Below are positions 24,917 through 39,800 of a DNA stretch of 64,000 bases, piece by piece (within the stretch, counting starts at the first letter, position 1; every line of letters starts with the position of its first letter). Source of the DNA: Antedon mediterranea (Eukaryota; Echinodermata; Crinoidea; Comatulida; Antedonidae); the NCBI RefSeq assembly GCF_964355755.1, contig NC_092670.1, positions 12,647,201 through 12,711,200 of the forward strand. The letters run 5' to 3'. Below the pieces are notes generated by a model, which made no database searches, was not told the DNA's origin, and saw nothing but the letters and a program-made list of their open reading frames with translations. A program made the position numbers and the translations under genes.

Positions 24917-26056
24917 ATTAACAGAAAAAAGTTGGTTTGATTTAGCGGCAATATTGGTGGGCTTTCTGGTTGGGCGCCATAAGTTTAAATATTTGCATTG
25001 AAATCTGCAAGAGGAATCGATGGCATCAACATGAAATTAGACATTTGAAGATGGTCTTTTCCCGAGATGTTTTTCCCAAGACATAAGATAGCACAATAAA
25101 GAATCAAAAAGCATTCCTTTTTTTAAATATTGGAGATTTTATTCAACACGAGAATGTCAGGGCGTGCTTGTAAACACGTAGGAAAGGCACTGATGTTCTT
25201 CATAACACTTCGAGCGAATACATTAATAATTGTAAAGATCAAGACTGAGAAGGAATATTCAGTAACGGTTGCATGAAACAAATTACCAACAAAATGGAAA
25301 AGTTAGAACGATATAATTGGATTACAAAAGATGTAATGCTATTCACCTTTGACCTCAGTTTCGCTCCTCAAGACATTTCTAGTTTAGAACGAAGTGTGAA
25401 TGTATGTTAAAAACACCTTATTTACTTAAAATGATGACAAAAATTAAGTTCCTCCAATATTTGATCAGTTTTTTTTTCAGTTAGTAATTGGTTTGCTTTT
25501 GTACAATTTGCATGTTAAAATATACAAAAATATGATTTTCAATAACTTAACAATTTAGCCTACAAGTTTTTTAAAGAGAGAAAAAAAGTGAAAATGGTTG
25601 ACCACTACTTAGATTATTGTAACTACACCATCAAAGATATGACAGAAAAGAAAAAAAAAACACATTTTGAAAAGAAAGTGAACATCATGTTTCGTTTTGG
25701 TAGTCATAAATTATAAGTTTGTTTCGACATACCAATTATTTTCCATTTCTTAATATATATACTGTTTAATTTTTCTTAATTATGTAAAATAAAAATGAAA
25801 AGCAAATATACAAGCAAAAATAATGTTAATTCAGAAACAGACATTTTTATGAGAATTTGAATGTTGATCATTATCATGATTTGTTAATAAATGGATTAAC
25901 CACAGATGACTATATAAAAAAATTATTGATGTACAGTTTATTCTGATATGTTATTAAGTTCTATGTAAGATAATGTATGTTTCACATGTTAGTTTAAAAG
26001 GATGTTGAAATGTGTAATTAACTTCTGAAAAAGAAAGTGATTCGTGGAATGAAGAC

Positions 26057-26174
26057 CAGGGGCGGATCCAGGGGTATTTTTTGGTGACCATTTCTAGATG
26101 AGGAGCAGCAGGGTTTTAACATTGTCACCCCTCCAAAATGGCTCCTCTTTTTTTCCACCATTGGATCCGCCACT
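26057..26174. mobile_element. Short MITE, AGGGGCGGATCCAGG ends
   Basis: CAGGGGCGGATCCAGGGG at the left and TTGGATCCGCCACTG at the right form the imperfect terminal repeats widely seen in hAT-type MITEs of marine invertebrates. The length is about 118 bp. No exact 8-bp target duplication is evident. Confidence 0.7.
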
Positions 26175-26631
26175 GATGATGGATGTTAACAATGATGTGG
26201 AAACTGATATTAGTGATAATGATGATAGTGAAGAATGATGATGTCATGATCATGCTGGTGATGATTGCAATGATTTGATGACGGACTATGACATCACAGA
26301 TGATGTAATGATAATCATTCTGATCATGGTAAAATAGAGATTGTTGTTTTTTTTTGTATAACAAATAAAACTCATTATACCATCATTACAAACCAATCTG
26401 TCCAAATTCTCAATAAGAAACATTCAACACATGTAAATGAAACATATTTAAAGACAACACTTAATCTAAAATTACTTTTTTACATGCTTTTACTACCACC
26501 CAAAAGTTTACTTAAACATACCAAACTTTTTAAAATGTCGATAATTTTAGAATTAACTGTGGCATGCATGTTTTAAACTATTTTATATTTTTGAAAAAAC
26601 GTCAGGTATACAGACTACGCATTATTTACAG

Positions 26632-26761
26632 AATGGCGGCGACAACATTAAAACTCTTTTGTTTTTGCACCAGCAATTTGACAAGAACACCGAAAGAAAA
26701 ATTAGACAAATCAATTATGTGCGATATATTACAGACCAACGTGTTTGTTATATTAAAATAG
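26632..26761 (+). other. ATGGCGGC start-like site with a 42-codon ORF
   Basis: GAATGGCGGC around 26633 matches the YY1-type AANATGGCGGC initiator and has an ideal start context (A at -3, G at +4). It opens a 42-codon frame beginning MAATTLKLF that ends at 26761 without a clear splice donor. It may be a decayed first exon or a chance match. I cannot name a gene. Confidence 0.15.
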
Positions 26762-27807
26762 CAAGTGTTTGTTATATAAAATACATTAAGATGTAAATGT
26801 TGAATGTGTTGGGTCTATTATAGTGAAAGATTTTATGCCCTATATTATTAATTCAAATATTTTCCATAGAATGTTCATTAAGTAGTGTAAAACTGGTTTA
26901 AACCCGTTCTCTTGGTAACTAAAAAGTTACAAAATTCATTATTCCACAGGCGATAGCACTCTAGCAGGTTGTATATAGTTTTCTTACTATGGGCGCACAC
27001 ACACACTAGTCATATCGTCAAGATTATAAAAGCGTACCTGTATTAATTTGTCACCTAATCTACTATAATCGTACGGCCTCTAGAAAATATAACGTTACTT
27101 ATTCAAAGTCTAATCCATTATAAATTGAATAGAAAATAAATCACATTACTTAATATTATCTTACATAGCAAAATACATACATTAAACAACGAAAAATAGT
27201 TGATATACTTTAGTATGCTTCGATGTTACACCTTAAAATCGTTTTAAAAACCACATTAAAAAAAAATTTTTTTTGCAGGGGTTGTTTTAATACTACATCA
27301 AAAATTATCCGGTATTTGAAAATACAGTACAAATACACGCATTACATTTTCCTAATGCAGATTTAATTGCTATAGGGATTGTTAATAATAATACTTGGAT
27401 AAATGAAGATAGAAATTTGCTATATAAATACCAAGAAAAAAAAAAGGGTTTTCTTCAACCAAGTTGCATAAATGGAGTACAATAACTGCATGATTTTGCT
27501 AAAATTATTATAAAATAACTTTGTCCAATTTGTTTACTTTTCATGTGCAATAGTAATATAGTATCCCATGTTTTTTTAAAGATGACTATAGCATTTATAG
27601 GCACAAAATAGTACTGCTGTGTACACAATGGTATATATTAGTGCCACAATAGTGTGCAGTATTGTGTATACAATAGTAATTTTAATTCCATGGTGGATAT
27701 TCCATTCAAACCATGGTATAGTGCATACAAGGAATCAAAGGGTGTATTAGGAAGTGTGGATACTTATTTTGGCAACAAAGAAGGCGTAGAGAATGTAATT
27801 TATTTAT

Positions 27808-30800
27808 TTATGCATAGAACTCCTTAGTGTCTTTCCAATAGGCTTGTGGATCCTTCTTGTTTGGTTCATCCAGCGAGTAGCTGCCTTCATCCTTCTTCTT
27901 GACGCGATAAACGATGAACATACTCAGTAAGATCATGGTGAGCAGAATAAGCACGGCAGCGCCAACCATACCTAAGGGGGGTGAATGACAGACATGTATT
28001 AGAGTTTATGGAAGAAATTAATATACTGGTAGGTTCTGATTTCATATTAAAATTATATTGTTTCACGTGGCCTTGGAGAAAATCATAAATCTAACAGCCT
28101 CAGTACGGGCTTATTCCCATAAACATTTATCTTTCATTGAAATTTACAAAACTATTCCTTCTTTTAACCCTCTCAAAATGCACTAGAACTCTGGACGCAT
28201 AGCCGGAATTGTACAATCAAAAGCAAAACAGATGGTACTATTGGATTTCGGGATATTCACAGTTGGTCCCAAGGTACAGTAGTTTCCATGCGAGAAGAAT
28301 TTTTTTTTTCGTACAAAAAAAAAATATGAAAAAATGAAACATCATCGTTTAACTATCAAACACCATGTGACCCACAATTGTCCAATCATATGACAGGAAT
28401 TGATTTAGATGTTATATAGTATTCTATCCTTACCTGCAAGCAATACTGGGCTGTCAAATAATTTGTCAAAGAATGACGATTCAGTTATCTCGGTTGGTTG
28501 AACTTCAATCATCTGGGTAGTTGTCTCTGTCATTTCAAACACAAACTCGTCTGTTGTCCTTGCTTTTGGCTTCATATATTTTTTCGTTGTCTGTAAATTA
28601 AAATATATATAATATTGCAAAAATAAATTATAATATAAAAGAACTGTATATTGATATAATAGACTTTATAAATCTAAAGCTCTACTGTATCTACACTATC
28701 AAACTTTATGTGACAAAAAAATGTGATGTGCCCAGTGTATATGGACATGATGTCACATCACTACCATATTTGGGCGCATCACTATCATTTTTGGGCACAT
28801 CCCACATTTTTTGTCAAACTACTGTAGTTTGAAAGTGTAGACAGAGCTTTATACTATATACAGTACTAAATTTTAGAGTACAGATTAATAATATCAAAAC
28901 AGTGTTCAGTGATAAAGACATTCAGTAGAAAAAGTTGCTTCTAACAATGATTTGAACTTATACTTTTCGGGTTGATATGTAGGCACTTTACTGTTAGACC
29001 ACTAGTATTTTGATTTATGATATATTTATATCCAATCCTAATTATATACATGATGTAGCAACTCTTTTAACCCTCAATACGGTACAGAGAAACTGTTTAA
29101 TACGACAATATGTTAATAATACAGTATTATAAATTTAATAAAAACGATTTTACAAAATACCAATAGGCGTTGTGGACTATCTCTATACAGTAGCATGAAA
29201 TTGAAATATAAAACTACATTTCACACGAATGGAAACTGAAGAACGCTTTTGGAATAATAAAATAGAATAGTCGTGCTATTAACTGGTTTACTTTTAACTA
29301 GTCTAAGTGGAATTGAAAATAAAAAGCGCAATAATGCCGTTTCGCAGACATCATGCTAGTTACCATGGAGACTAAGTTTTTTATGCAGATGCATTATCCT
29401 GGAGCTTTTAAACTAGCCCCTGGGGTGGGTCAGTAGAACCTTGGGGCTTTTGCACAATTATTTTTACATTATCAATCGAAATGCGAGCATGTTTATGTTG
29501 CATTGACTTTACAGGAGGAATAATTCCAAAGCGGCCGAAATGAAACAGAAAGATAATTAATTTGATTATAAAATAATAAAAATATGATTATTCTTATTAT
29601 CACCACCAAATGTTATGGTAAAATGTTATAGTTTGCCTTTTCTTTTATTTGCAATGCATTCAGTTTCAAATTGTACATTGTTTGAAATATACTAACTTTT
29701 GATAATATTTGTTTCTTTTCTTTCACTACAAATGAACCTAGATGAAATTATTTAATTACATACTTTGTATTTATTTATTTATTATATTAATTATTTATTC
29801 AAGGATACCCGAGTACAAGGGTATCTCTTACAGCTGTACAGTACTACAGCTGACTTGAAGTTGAAGAGGCCATCTCAGGCCCTGTTCAGACCCATGGCGT
29901 TAGACCGTTTTAGCGTACAACGTTACTATCAAGGTCACGTTACAAACCGCAGAGAAAAAAACGAGGTGTTCAGACCCATAGCGTACGATTATCGTTACAA
30001 CGGAAGTACGTCATCCAGGTTGTTTCTAGTTGCATATTCATGTGCTCTTACCCACGCGTTTTCATCATTATTTCCACTGTATATAGGCCTAGATCTCAGC
30101 CCTACAATTATGACAAAATTTGCCGTAAATAAAACATACCTCAGCATTTATTTAAGAAAAATATAGTAAAGCCAAATTTCTGTTTCTATTGTTTTTATTT
30201 TGTAGTAAAAAACATTTTCCCCAGGCTCTTGTGTTACGAAAATAAAGCAGGCCTCGTAATGATGAAGAAAAAAATGATTGTGATTAGTCTATCCAGTCCA
30301 GTCAAAGATATATATTCTTTGGTCCAGTCGGTTGAAAATAACCCTTAACTTGCTAATAAAAGGGACACAGCTCCCCTTGTTTGTTTACTGATTTTTTTAG
30401 GAGTTAGGGGGTTTTCAGCATTAAACTTGTCCAGTCTAGTCTGCCTTGTATGAATGAGTGACTTGATGTCCCACGCTAGTTTTTAGCTTGAATGAAATGC
30501 GTGAATGACTCTAGGCCTAGCTAGGCCTAAAAGCGGACGGGATCGTAGTCCCTATGTTTAAATACAAGGTGCATGTATTTATGTCATTTGTTAGAAAATA
30601 TAATGGTAATCAGTTGATAATAGTTTGTAGCCTTTGTAACAGTTGTATTTGTAGTGTAGTTAGGCCTTATTTCATCCAGCAGACTTCTTCTAAAACCTGG
30701 ACCCCGTTCCAGAACTCGGTTTTACGGTGATCGTGCTTTCGCTGTCGCAGCCCCAAAACTCTGGAACACTCTACCACTCGAAATACGCTCATCAAAATCT

Positions 30801-33800
30801 GTTTTCACATTTAAAACTAAACTCAAAACTCATCTCTTCAGAGAAGCATAATCGCACGCTACTACTTGCACTGATCTTGGAAAACACAGCGCTTTGAAAC
30901 CTTTGTCTCTTGCGCTTTATAAATGTTATTTATTATTATTATTATTATTATTTATTCTGGCCTTTTTGTTATTGAAATCCATCTCACACAATGACGATAC
31001 AAGATGTCAGCTCCTAGGTCAAACCTTGTTTCGCGTCATAACAGGAAACGTTCTGATTGGATACAACGTTGACTTACAGTAGCGTCGTACGCTAAAACGG
31101 TACTATCAACCGTTTTCCACTACAACGCTACAACCGTTGTACGACGCGTTGTACGCTAATCCCCAACTGTTCAGACACACATTCTTTTAGCGTCGTACGC
31201 TAAAACGGTCTAACACCATGGGTCTGAACAGGGCCTTAAACAATACAACATTATACAAATGACATTCAAACATAAAGATACAGTACAAGAGGATTCATAT
31301 CTGAGTAAGTTAAAATTCTTAAACAGAAAAAAAAAAGTTAAAATTCATACATGTATAGTACAATAATTTAGACAAATGTTAAAATTTATTAAATTTCATA
31401 TAACTGTTTATTCTATTTCAATGTTCTTTTGCCTAGCAACATAAACAACTAATTCTTTGAATCTTCTTAGGAGACATCATTAGCAGCAGTTGTGTTTGTC
31501 GTACAGTCACACAGGATGTACTATACAAATACCAGTTTCGGAAGTGAATATTAAAACAAACAGCTTATTATCAATTACATAGGTTCTTAATGACCTAGAA
31601 CTTAGAAGAGTATCATTATACAATACAATATTACCCAATTAGGAAAGAGAGCATAATTAAAAAACGTTAGTTCAGCTGCTATGCTAAAGAGGGATCTTGT
31701 TTCAGAATATATTTATGAGAATTTTGAATTTAAAGGAAACATTGGCTGTTGATACAAGTCTGTGAGGTAGCACTAGTCTTCCATAGAGTCAATAGTGAGT
31801 TGATACACTCACTTGAATTATAATGCTTTGAGGCACACACTGGGCTTATATTTGAACTACTAGGATAAAACTATAACAGAATTTAATTAAACACCAGCAA
31901 AAACACCTCCAAAAGCGGTCTTTAATTGGAGTCACAATCACATGTGTAATGAATAACATGGTTGCAGTAGAACAATCGTGTGTGTTGGGTATTGTACAGT
32001 ACACCAATTATTAATAATAATGTAGATCTTCATAAAAAATATTCTAATTTGCGACCACCAAAAAGAACAATAATGTTCCAAAAGCGGTATTTAATTGGAG
32101 TCACAATCACGTAATGAATGAATGGTTGCAGTAGAACAATCGTGTGTGTTGGGCAGGGAAAAATTTCATTTTAAAATTTTGTAATGTACAGTACACTAAT
32201 TAATATGTAGATCTTCATAAAAAATATTCTAATTTTAGACCACCAAAAAGAACAATTTTGTTCCAAAAGTGGTCTTTAGTTAGAACCAGATGAGTCATGA
32301 TATGTTAAACACTGATAATAAAACTGCATACCTTTAAAGTACAAAGGTACAATGTAGTTATCGCTGACATAGTGAGTAAACATTACAAATTGAGCATGCT
32401 TTTTTCAAAGGTTAAGATTGTCTGGCAATAATCTGTCACATAATCAGTCATTAGGAGTTGAAAAAATACTCTTTGAAAAAAAAAAACTATCCTGACAGTG
32501 AACATGTTGACTTGATGACATGCGAATGGTTGAATAAATACAGAGTAGTACACTGTCCAATGTTGATCACAAACTATGAGGATGATTTGCTGTTAGTATC
32601 GTAATGACAGGATTAATGAGATGTCAGAGTCTGTTGGCTGATGGCGACGCTTGGCTCGCTCACATTTGCCTCTTTGTAATTTCAAAACTCATACAATACC
32701 AAATGGATCACTTTACATCAGTAGCCTCCAACATTAGCATGTGATCATACACAATTACATCAGTTGAACAATTCTAGCATCCACTATATATTACCACTGA
32801 CAATCTGCTTTCCGTATTGATAAAGCGTTTTACATAAAACTAATTTAAAATGAAAACTAAAATATTAATAGTCCCCGTAGTATAATTAATGTCTAAAAGA
32901 TTATGCATACTATGCTATGAATATTTCCTTCGTAGCTTGTGTGTTACGATTTGTGTTACAATTCTTGTGGATCAATTAAATGTATTCTAATAACATAATC
33001 TGTTCGTTTATTAGTATGACAGGCTGTAATTTCAAAATATATTGTATATAATATTCTCTTTCAAAAGGAAATTTATCTGACTTTGAGTACAGTAATTTGT
33101 ATTTTATATAGCGTTTTTTTTTTATATCAAAATATTATTTTAATATTTGATGTGCATGGCCCCAGGGAAGAAAATGAAAACCCTGTGTTGATCTTGGCTT
33201 CAGTAGATAAATAAAGGTGAACTGTACGATTCTGAATCTACTGTAATAAGCTCCACAGCAGTTTTTGTTATCATAACGTCTTCAAAATGGAATTTTTGTG
33301 TCTTCTACCCTATTCTCAGAATAGACTATCCATGTATTCTTTTTCTCAGTCCAGTAGGAAGATAGTTGCAGATCCCCTACATTTACCTTTTCTTTTTCTA
33401 TTTTATACGTGAACATTCAATAGCGAGCAACTCAATTATATTATGAGGGATAAACTATACTTTATCGTGCTTATAAACTAAGTCTCGTTTGAGGCTTAGG
33501 GAGTGGAGTTGAAAACTACAACCCTGACATTACTGTAGGTCAGGATCGAACCCTGAACCTTGGGATTGGAAGGCAAGCATGTTAACCACCAAGCTACTCC
33601 ACTCCACTTATGGTTCAACAATATTTTCTTTTTAATCTTGTAGTTATCAATTATTTGTAACTATACAGTAAAAAGTGTTCCATATTTTAGATTTGTAAAG
33701 AGCTACATATATTTTGATGAGCTATTTTTAATGTGTGTTTACCACTTGTACTTATACCGACTATCACTTGACAATGAATGCCGAGGCCAAAAATAAGGTT

Positions 33801-36800
33801 ATGATAAAATGTGTCACACTGTACAACATTTATAAAATAAATTTACAATAACATGTTTGTTATTTTAGAGAATTAATCTTGAAATCATATTGATCATATT
33901 GAGATTTTAGATTAAAATTATTTGTTGTTTCTAGCTTTTAAACAATAATGGACATATGGCGAGATCTAAACAGTAAAATGGTAAAAAATTAATCTGACTG
34001 CCGTACTGTACATGTTGGAATGATGGAACTTGTTTCAACACTGTACATGTGTGTATAGAAGACAAAAGATCTTGCGTAGTGCATTGTGTTTTTGCTCTAG
34101 ACAAGCCCATTGATACTTTTATAGTTAGAACACCTTCAGGACCAACAAATATTGCCCTCTGTATAGGTATTAGCTGTATTGTAGTGCGTACTGTACATTT
34201 CCCCGTCGTTCATTTCAAAGAAAAGTGTTCACTCAACAATGTGTGTCCTCTGAATAGGGATGTCTCAAAGAGGGGATTATACATTAAAATTAGTTTACTG
34301 TACTGCATCATACTTTGGCCAAGCCATCCGATGGACAAAAATGACAAAAAGAATGCATGAATGATAAAGACAGGCATACTGTATGTTATGATTTATAGAC
34401 AGGGACATTTTCAAAAAAATGTGAACTCCTCTTTAAAGGGTGTCAATTACTACCAGCAGGCCTATGTAACATAACTTTTATAGCATGCTTTATTGATTTC
34501 ATGCAAATGTTGGTTCAATGTTGTATTTTGGTATTGCTGTCAAGTAATAAAACACACTGGATCAAATGCCTGCATTTAGTGTATATTGCCAACATCAAAG
34601 TAATCCTACTCCAGTGTACCATGTACCAGTGATTGCATTCGGTATTGGATTTACTGTATTATCATATAATTTAATGAGAAGTCAGAGTGAAATAGTCAAC
34701 GCTTTAGAGTTTAGAGAAATATAAACTTTTCCATTAGTTATAATCCACCTGTCTTTTAAGCCAAGCCGAACTCAGAATACCATTAACACAAAAATAGTAA
34801 GACAATAACCTTTGACCTTAGATAGTTCAAATGCACAAGACAGACGTAAACATTGTTAGAGACAGCATCCATGTTTATCACACACACACACAGCTTGGTT
34901 TCCACTAGGATCCAACGCAAGGACGTAAGCGCATGTAGTAATATGATCAATCCCAATTTGATGATTCCATCATTTCATGATTGTACACATTTTTTGTATT
35001 GTGGTTACGTTGGGTCTTTAGTGGGAACTACAGTACGCTTGAGATAGTTCTTAGATAGATATATGTGACTAAATATACAAAATCATGATTTAAAAGAATA
35101 AAAGACAGGTTTAAAGTTCAGCTAATATTACAGTTCAAAGTAAATGCAAATAATTACCGTTTCACTATCCATTTCCGGTGATCGAGTACTCGTCATTACT
35201 ACTGTAGTGTATGGATCTGAAAAACACAATGATGGTATAAAATTTAATGTTTTAAGGAAGCAACATGATATAAGTTATTACACAAAACGAGGTGGGACAA
35301 TGGGGTTAGGTAGCTTTTTCAACTTTAACCTTTGACCCCAAAAAGGACATCAGGCACAGGTCATCTTCTAAACCAGCCTACTGTACAGTACATGAATAAA
35401 ACAAAATCTAAGAATTTCACAATAAAAACTGTTGGATGACCAAATACCTGTCAAATGGACAGCATTAATTTGTCTACACCTTTTAAGTTGTCATGCTTAT
35501 AATTCGCAAAAAAAGGCATTAAAATCAATGGAGTCAAGATGTCATATGAGATTGTCTGCTTTTAATTTAGTGATTTACTACTGTATGGTGATGATAGCTG
35601 AGATGTTAAGATCTACAGTAAACTGCATATATTATAGTTGAACAGTATACAGTACTTATACAGTACAATGGAGATACTTTATTGGATCCTGAAAGTGGAC
35701 CCTATAGGGATTCTACTGTAAATAACAAAACAGTTAACTATTTCATAAAACAGTTTAAATAGCAATTAATTGTAAACAAGCTGAAGCTGAAAGGAAACAT
35801 ACAGTAGTTTGAAATGTTTATTATACTACTGTATACTTTCTTGCTATTGTTTTATGAAGTGGTAGAAAAAAGGTAGTTATGTAAACAGTTTTCCATGCTA
35901 CTGTACACTGGTGAAAACTGACATCTAAATCTAAAAAAGATGTTAAATTATTAAAATAAGTTTTTATTTATTTATTTTTTTTTTGTTTGTTACCGTAGTC
36001 ATCTTTTCTATACATTTCTTTCCCTGAAGTGACCCCTACATTCAAATACTAAATCCAACACTAACACCATGATTTAGTGAGAAATTCAGCAAATGAGAAA
36101 ACCAGAGGAAACTACTTATGATGCTTAGAGACTATATCCGAAGGCCAGAGAAGTTTTGGCTATATACCGGAAATAGTAATTTCAAATCCATTCCAATTTT
36201 TCTTCAAAAGGAAAAGTTTAAAAACCAGTCATTTAAATGGTATTTTTCAGGAAGGCGAATTCAGTGAACTGGAAAACTTCACAATAAAGGTCAAAGATCA
36301 AATTATGAGTGACAAAAAACTTTTTTGTTGAAAGATGTGTATCAATTGTATTTAATTTAATTCAATTGTGCTTCTTTAAATAACAGTATGGTGGGCCAAG
36401 CTGTTGTTTATTGAATAAAGATATATTTTGGAAATGAAATATTTAAATTTTAAATGGATGTTTCTATTAAAAAATGAAATAAAACTAAAGAAATCTATTT
36501 AATTAGAAAGCATTAAGTTTTTAAAAGAGATATATATTTATTCTCTATATCAACAGAAATCTATATTTAAAAAATATCTTTATTAAAACTAAGATACCTA
36601 ACTATTAACTAACTCTATATCTCTATTTTCCAAATAAATGACAGTACTAGAGTACAGTATGATACTACGGTAATACTGTATGGTAAGTAAAATATAACTG
36701 TATTTTGAAGGACATAGTTTGTACAGTATTAATAACATAACAACTGTAGCCCTTTCAAGGTGCTATTTATTAGTAATGCCAGTTTAATTTAGGAAACAGA

Positions 36801-39800
36801 CTTGTATCTTGTGAGAAACTTGGGCGTTCATTTGCAGATGAGCTTTAATATCCTTCCCACTGGAAGAGTGCCAAGCAAAAAGTTACTAAGTTTAACTTTT
36901 AAGAAGAATATTAAATGCAAAACACAAACAAATTATCTAAAATCATAAAACATTTGTACTGTATTGTAGGTGTTAGATAAAATTTGAAATGCTGTAAATA
37001 CTAAAACGGAAATTAATTTGGTACAACCTCTCCAATATAAGTTTTGAGATAAACTTGGGATATTTAGTATTATATAACACCTATATAAATTCCTGTCATT
37101 TGATTGGACGAATGTGGGTCACATGGCGTGCAATAGTACGCACTATTCAACGATCGTTAAATAGTACTTTTTGAAACATTTTTGTGTACGAAAAAAAAAC
37201 GTCTCGCGGATGAAAAAAAATCTAGTACACAAATTATCCTATGATATGGCTATGTACTGTGAAATACAACAGCGCCACCTGTCGTCTGGTCTCAGTTTCA
37301 TTTGTAAACACCACCGCGAGATATGCAACAGCAGCAGATATTTGTGTACGATTTGGACATTATGTACTAATTTCATTCAAAAAGGCATTTAAATTAGCTT
37401 TAGATCGTTTTTAGGATTTTGATTAATTAATGGGGACATCCCTACAAGACGTGGAATTGTTGGAAAAACCATAATTAGCTTAGATAAGTTCCAATTGTCT
37501 GTCGAAGTTTTGCCTTTCAGCCAAGCTAGTACTAGGCTACTAGGTCTAGCCTAGGCCATGCTAGTATTAGGCTAGGCCTAGCCTAGGCGTTTTAGCCTTG
37601 CTAGGCCTAGGATTGTTTGGTCGTTTGTTGACATAATTAACACAAAAGTAGGTGTGTTTACAAAATCCATATAAATATAACATTTAATATAACATTATTA
37701 AAAACCAAATGTTACTGTTTTTAATCAAATGTGTGTGAATGAAATGTAGTAAGCTTTGGCTAGGGCTACCTTTTATTTTATTCAAATAACTAGAATTTAT
37801 TTAGATGTTATATAAAACAAATAATGAATGTTTTGTATTGCCGAGTTGATATAACCTTTCATCATTCACCAAGTGCCATTATTTGTACCATTGCACTCAT
37901 AAACATTCATTATTTGTATACTGTATGAGATAAGAGCAATATCAATGTTTCATTCAATACAGATTCGTGAAATTTATAAGTCTTGTTCCTCTGTATGTGG
38001 CTAATAAAGTTTAATTTTTATAAATTACTCGTGATATTAAATTGTTCACATAATTATTATAATACAACTTCCTTCTAACATGCTTACATAGGTTAGTTTC
38101 AGTTATTATTTAATTGTATTGTAAATTAAAAAAAAATAATAACTGTTAAGTCTAGTTGCTGAGTGGTTTATAGATGGATGCTCTTAGAACTGGAGAGTAA
38201 ACAGAAGAAAAGAACAAGGGTTTGTCTGGTGTTCTGATCAATGTTATTGTTATCCCCTTGTTGTTTAGCACTGTGTTGGGCTACCCTACAAGTTTGTTAT
38301 GGATTGGAAATTGGAAACCAAGAGTCGCCATATGTCGTAATAGAATGAAAAGGAAAAATGATAAACATAATTATTAATAGAACTACATTACTGTACACCA
38401 ACTGTACACACTTTTGTTTTCGGTTTCTTTTTTCTAACAACAAGTTTAACTGGATGATAAACGTCATCGCTGTTTGTACAATGTTTAAATTACCATTGAG
38501 AAATGTAAACAAATTGTTCCTACTATACTTAAATCGTGCAAGAATTTTATTTTGTTAATGTAGAGAATCTGGTAGCTTTTTGAGGTAGGGTGGAGGCGAT
38601 GGGGAAAAAGATGGAATTATGTTTCATTAAGATGAGTCTGGTATTGAGTTTTACAGTAGTTATAATGGCTGCCAGTGCAACTTATGAGCTCCCTTTACAC
38701 CCAGCCAAAGTTCAACAATTGTTACTGGTTTATAATGCTCACATAAACTGTTCGCAGGACCAAATTTGGGCTTGTTTGAGAAGTGGAAATTTTGGCAGAT
38801 ATAAATAATGTAAACATGTCAACATTTCAATACATATTGCCCATAATAAAGATACTTTATTGGGCCAATTGAAAAAAGATTGATATCTCTGTGTGCTTTC
38901 ATAAAGTCCATCAAAATAGGGGAATTACGTCAGTGGTTTTCCCTTTCCTTTTATACAGTCATATTTACTAATATGGTCAAAGTTTCAACAGTATTGGCCC
39001 ACTAGTTATTATTCACTCCAACCAACTCAATACTAATATGTAACCAAAGTTGTAATGTAATAAACGTAATGAATTATCCCAAAATTTTTTTCCAGCAGAA
39101 ATGGGACATACAGTATTTAAAATGAACAGGTAAATGGCAGACTGAAAATAACAGTTAAAAACACCAATGGGCTGGATTTAACCAGTTATCGTGCAACTTT
39201 TAGCTGTAACTCAAAATGCCGCATGAGCACATTTCATTACAAAAAAATTGTTATGTTCATCGCCGACGATCAGTTCCGATTCAAACATTTTTTGGGGAGA
39301 AATGCGGTCAATGTAAAAACTACATCTTCAAAAAATGTTGAAACAAACTGCTTATTCGGCGATATGCAGCAGAAAGAGACCGCATTGTGTCTATTAAATA
39401 CTGAAGCCTCTGGGTTAACCAATCCCATCTTTCTTTGTTCACAGTGGATTAAGTAAAAAATAAACAAACGATCTCATTATCATTTACTGGGCAGTTTTCA
39501 GTGTGTAGACCTTGTACAATACAGGATCTGTTCATGTACAACCAATGCGGTTGCTAAAGAAATAGCAAGTTGGTTGGTAAATAATATACCAACCAAGTAG
39601 GCTTAGAAAACAATTCAATCAGGCCCCAGGCTTATACCTCTAATGGATTCCCAAACTATACATTGCGTGTACACTGGCAATAAACTTTGTTGTGATGCAA
39701 CAATACAGTAGGTTGAACAACCATCAAGTTAGATAAATAATAGACATAGGGTATTAATATAGGCACTACTGTAAAATGGGTCTTTCCAAGACAGATTATT

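Larger units (their letters stand above)
21420..27790. other. Gene-poor interval between CREBL2 and the syndecan 3' end
   Basis: No recognisable exon. Contents: a possible TIR-bounded 1.8-kb segment (22551-24392), a MITE of the syndecan-intron family at 24806-24916, a DR1 site at 25343, a short hAT-like MITE at 26057-26174, and A/T-rich DNA. An exon-like GT-AG pair (23023-23092 to 23495) has no ATG-started frame and may be noncoding. Confidence 0.5.

Noticed and set aside
29765-30166. 133-codon plus ORF
   Set aside because: It straddles the left end of the TIR element at 29877, so the frame is accidental.
33530-33606. Functional tRNA gene
   Set aside because: Box A, box B and T-arm are present, but the acceptor strands do not pair; called a SINE-like relic instead.
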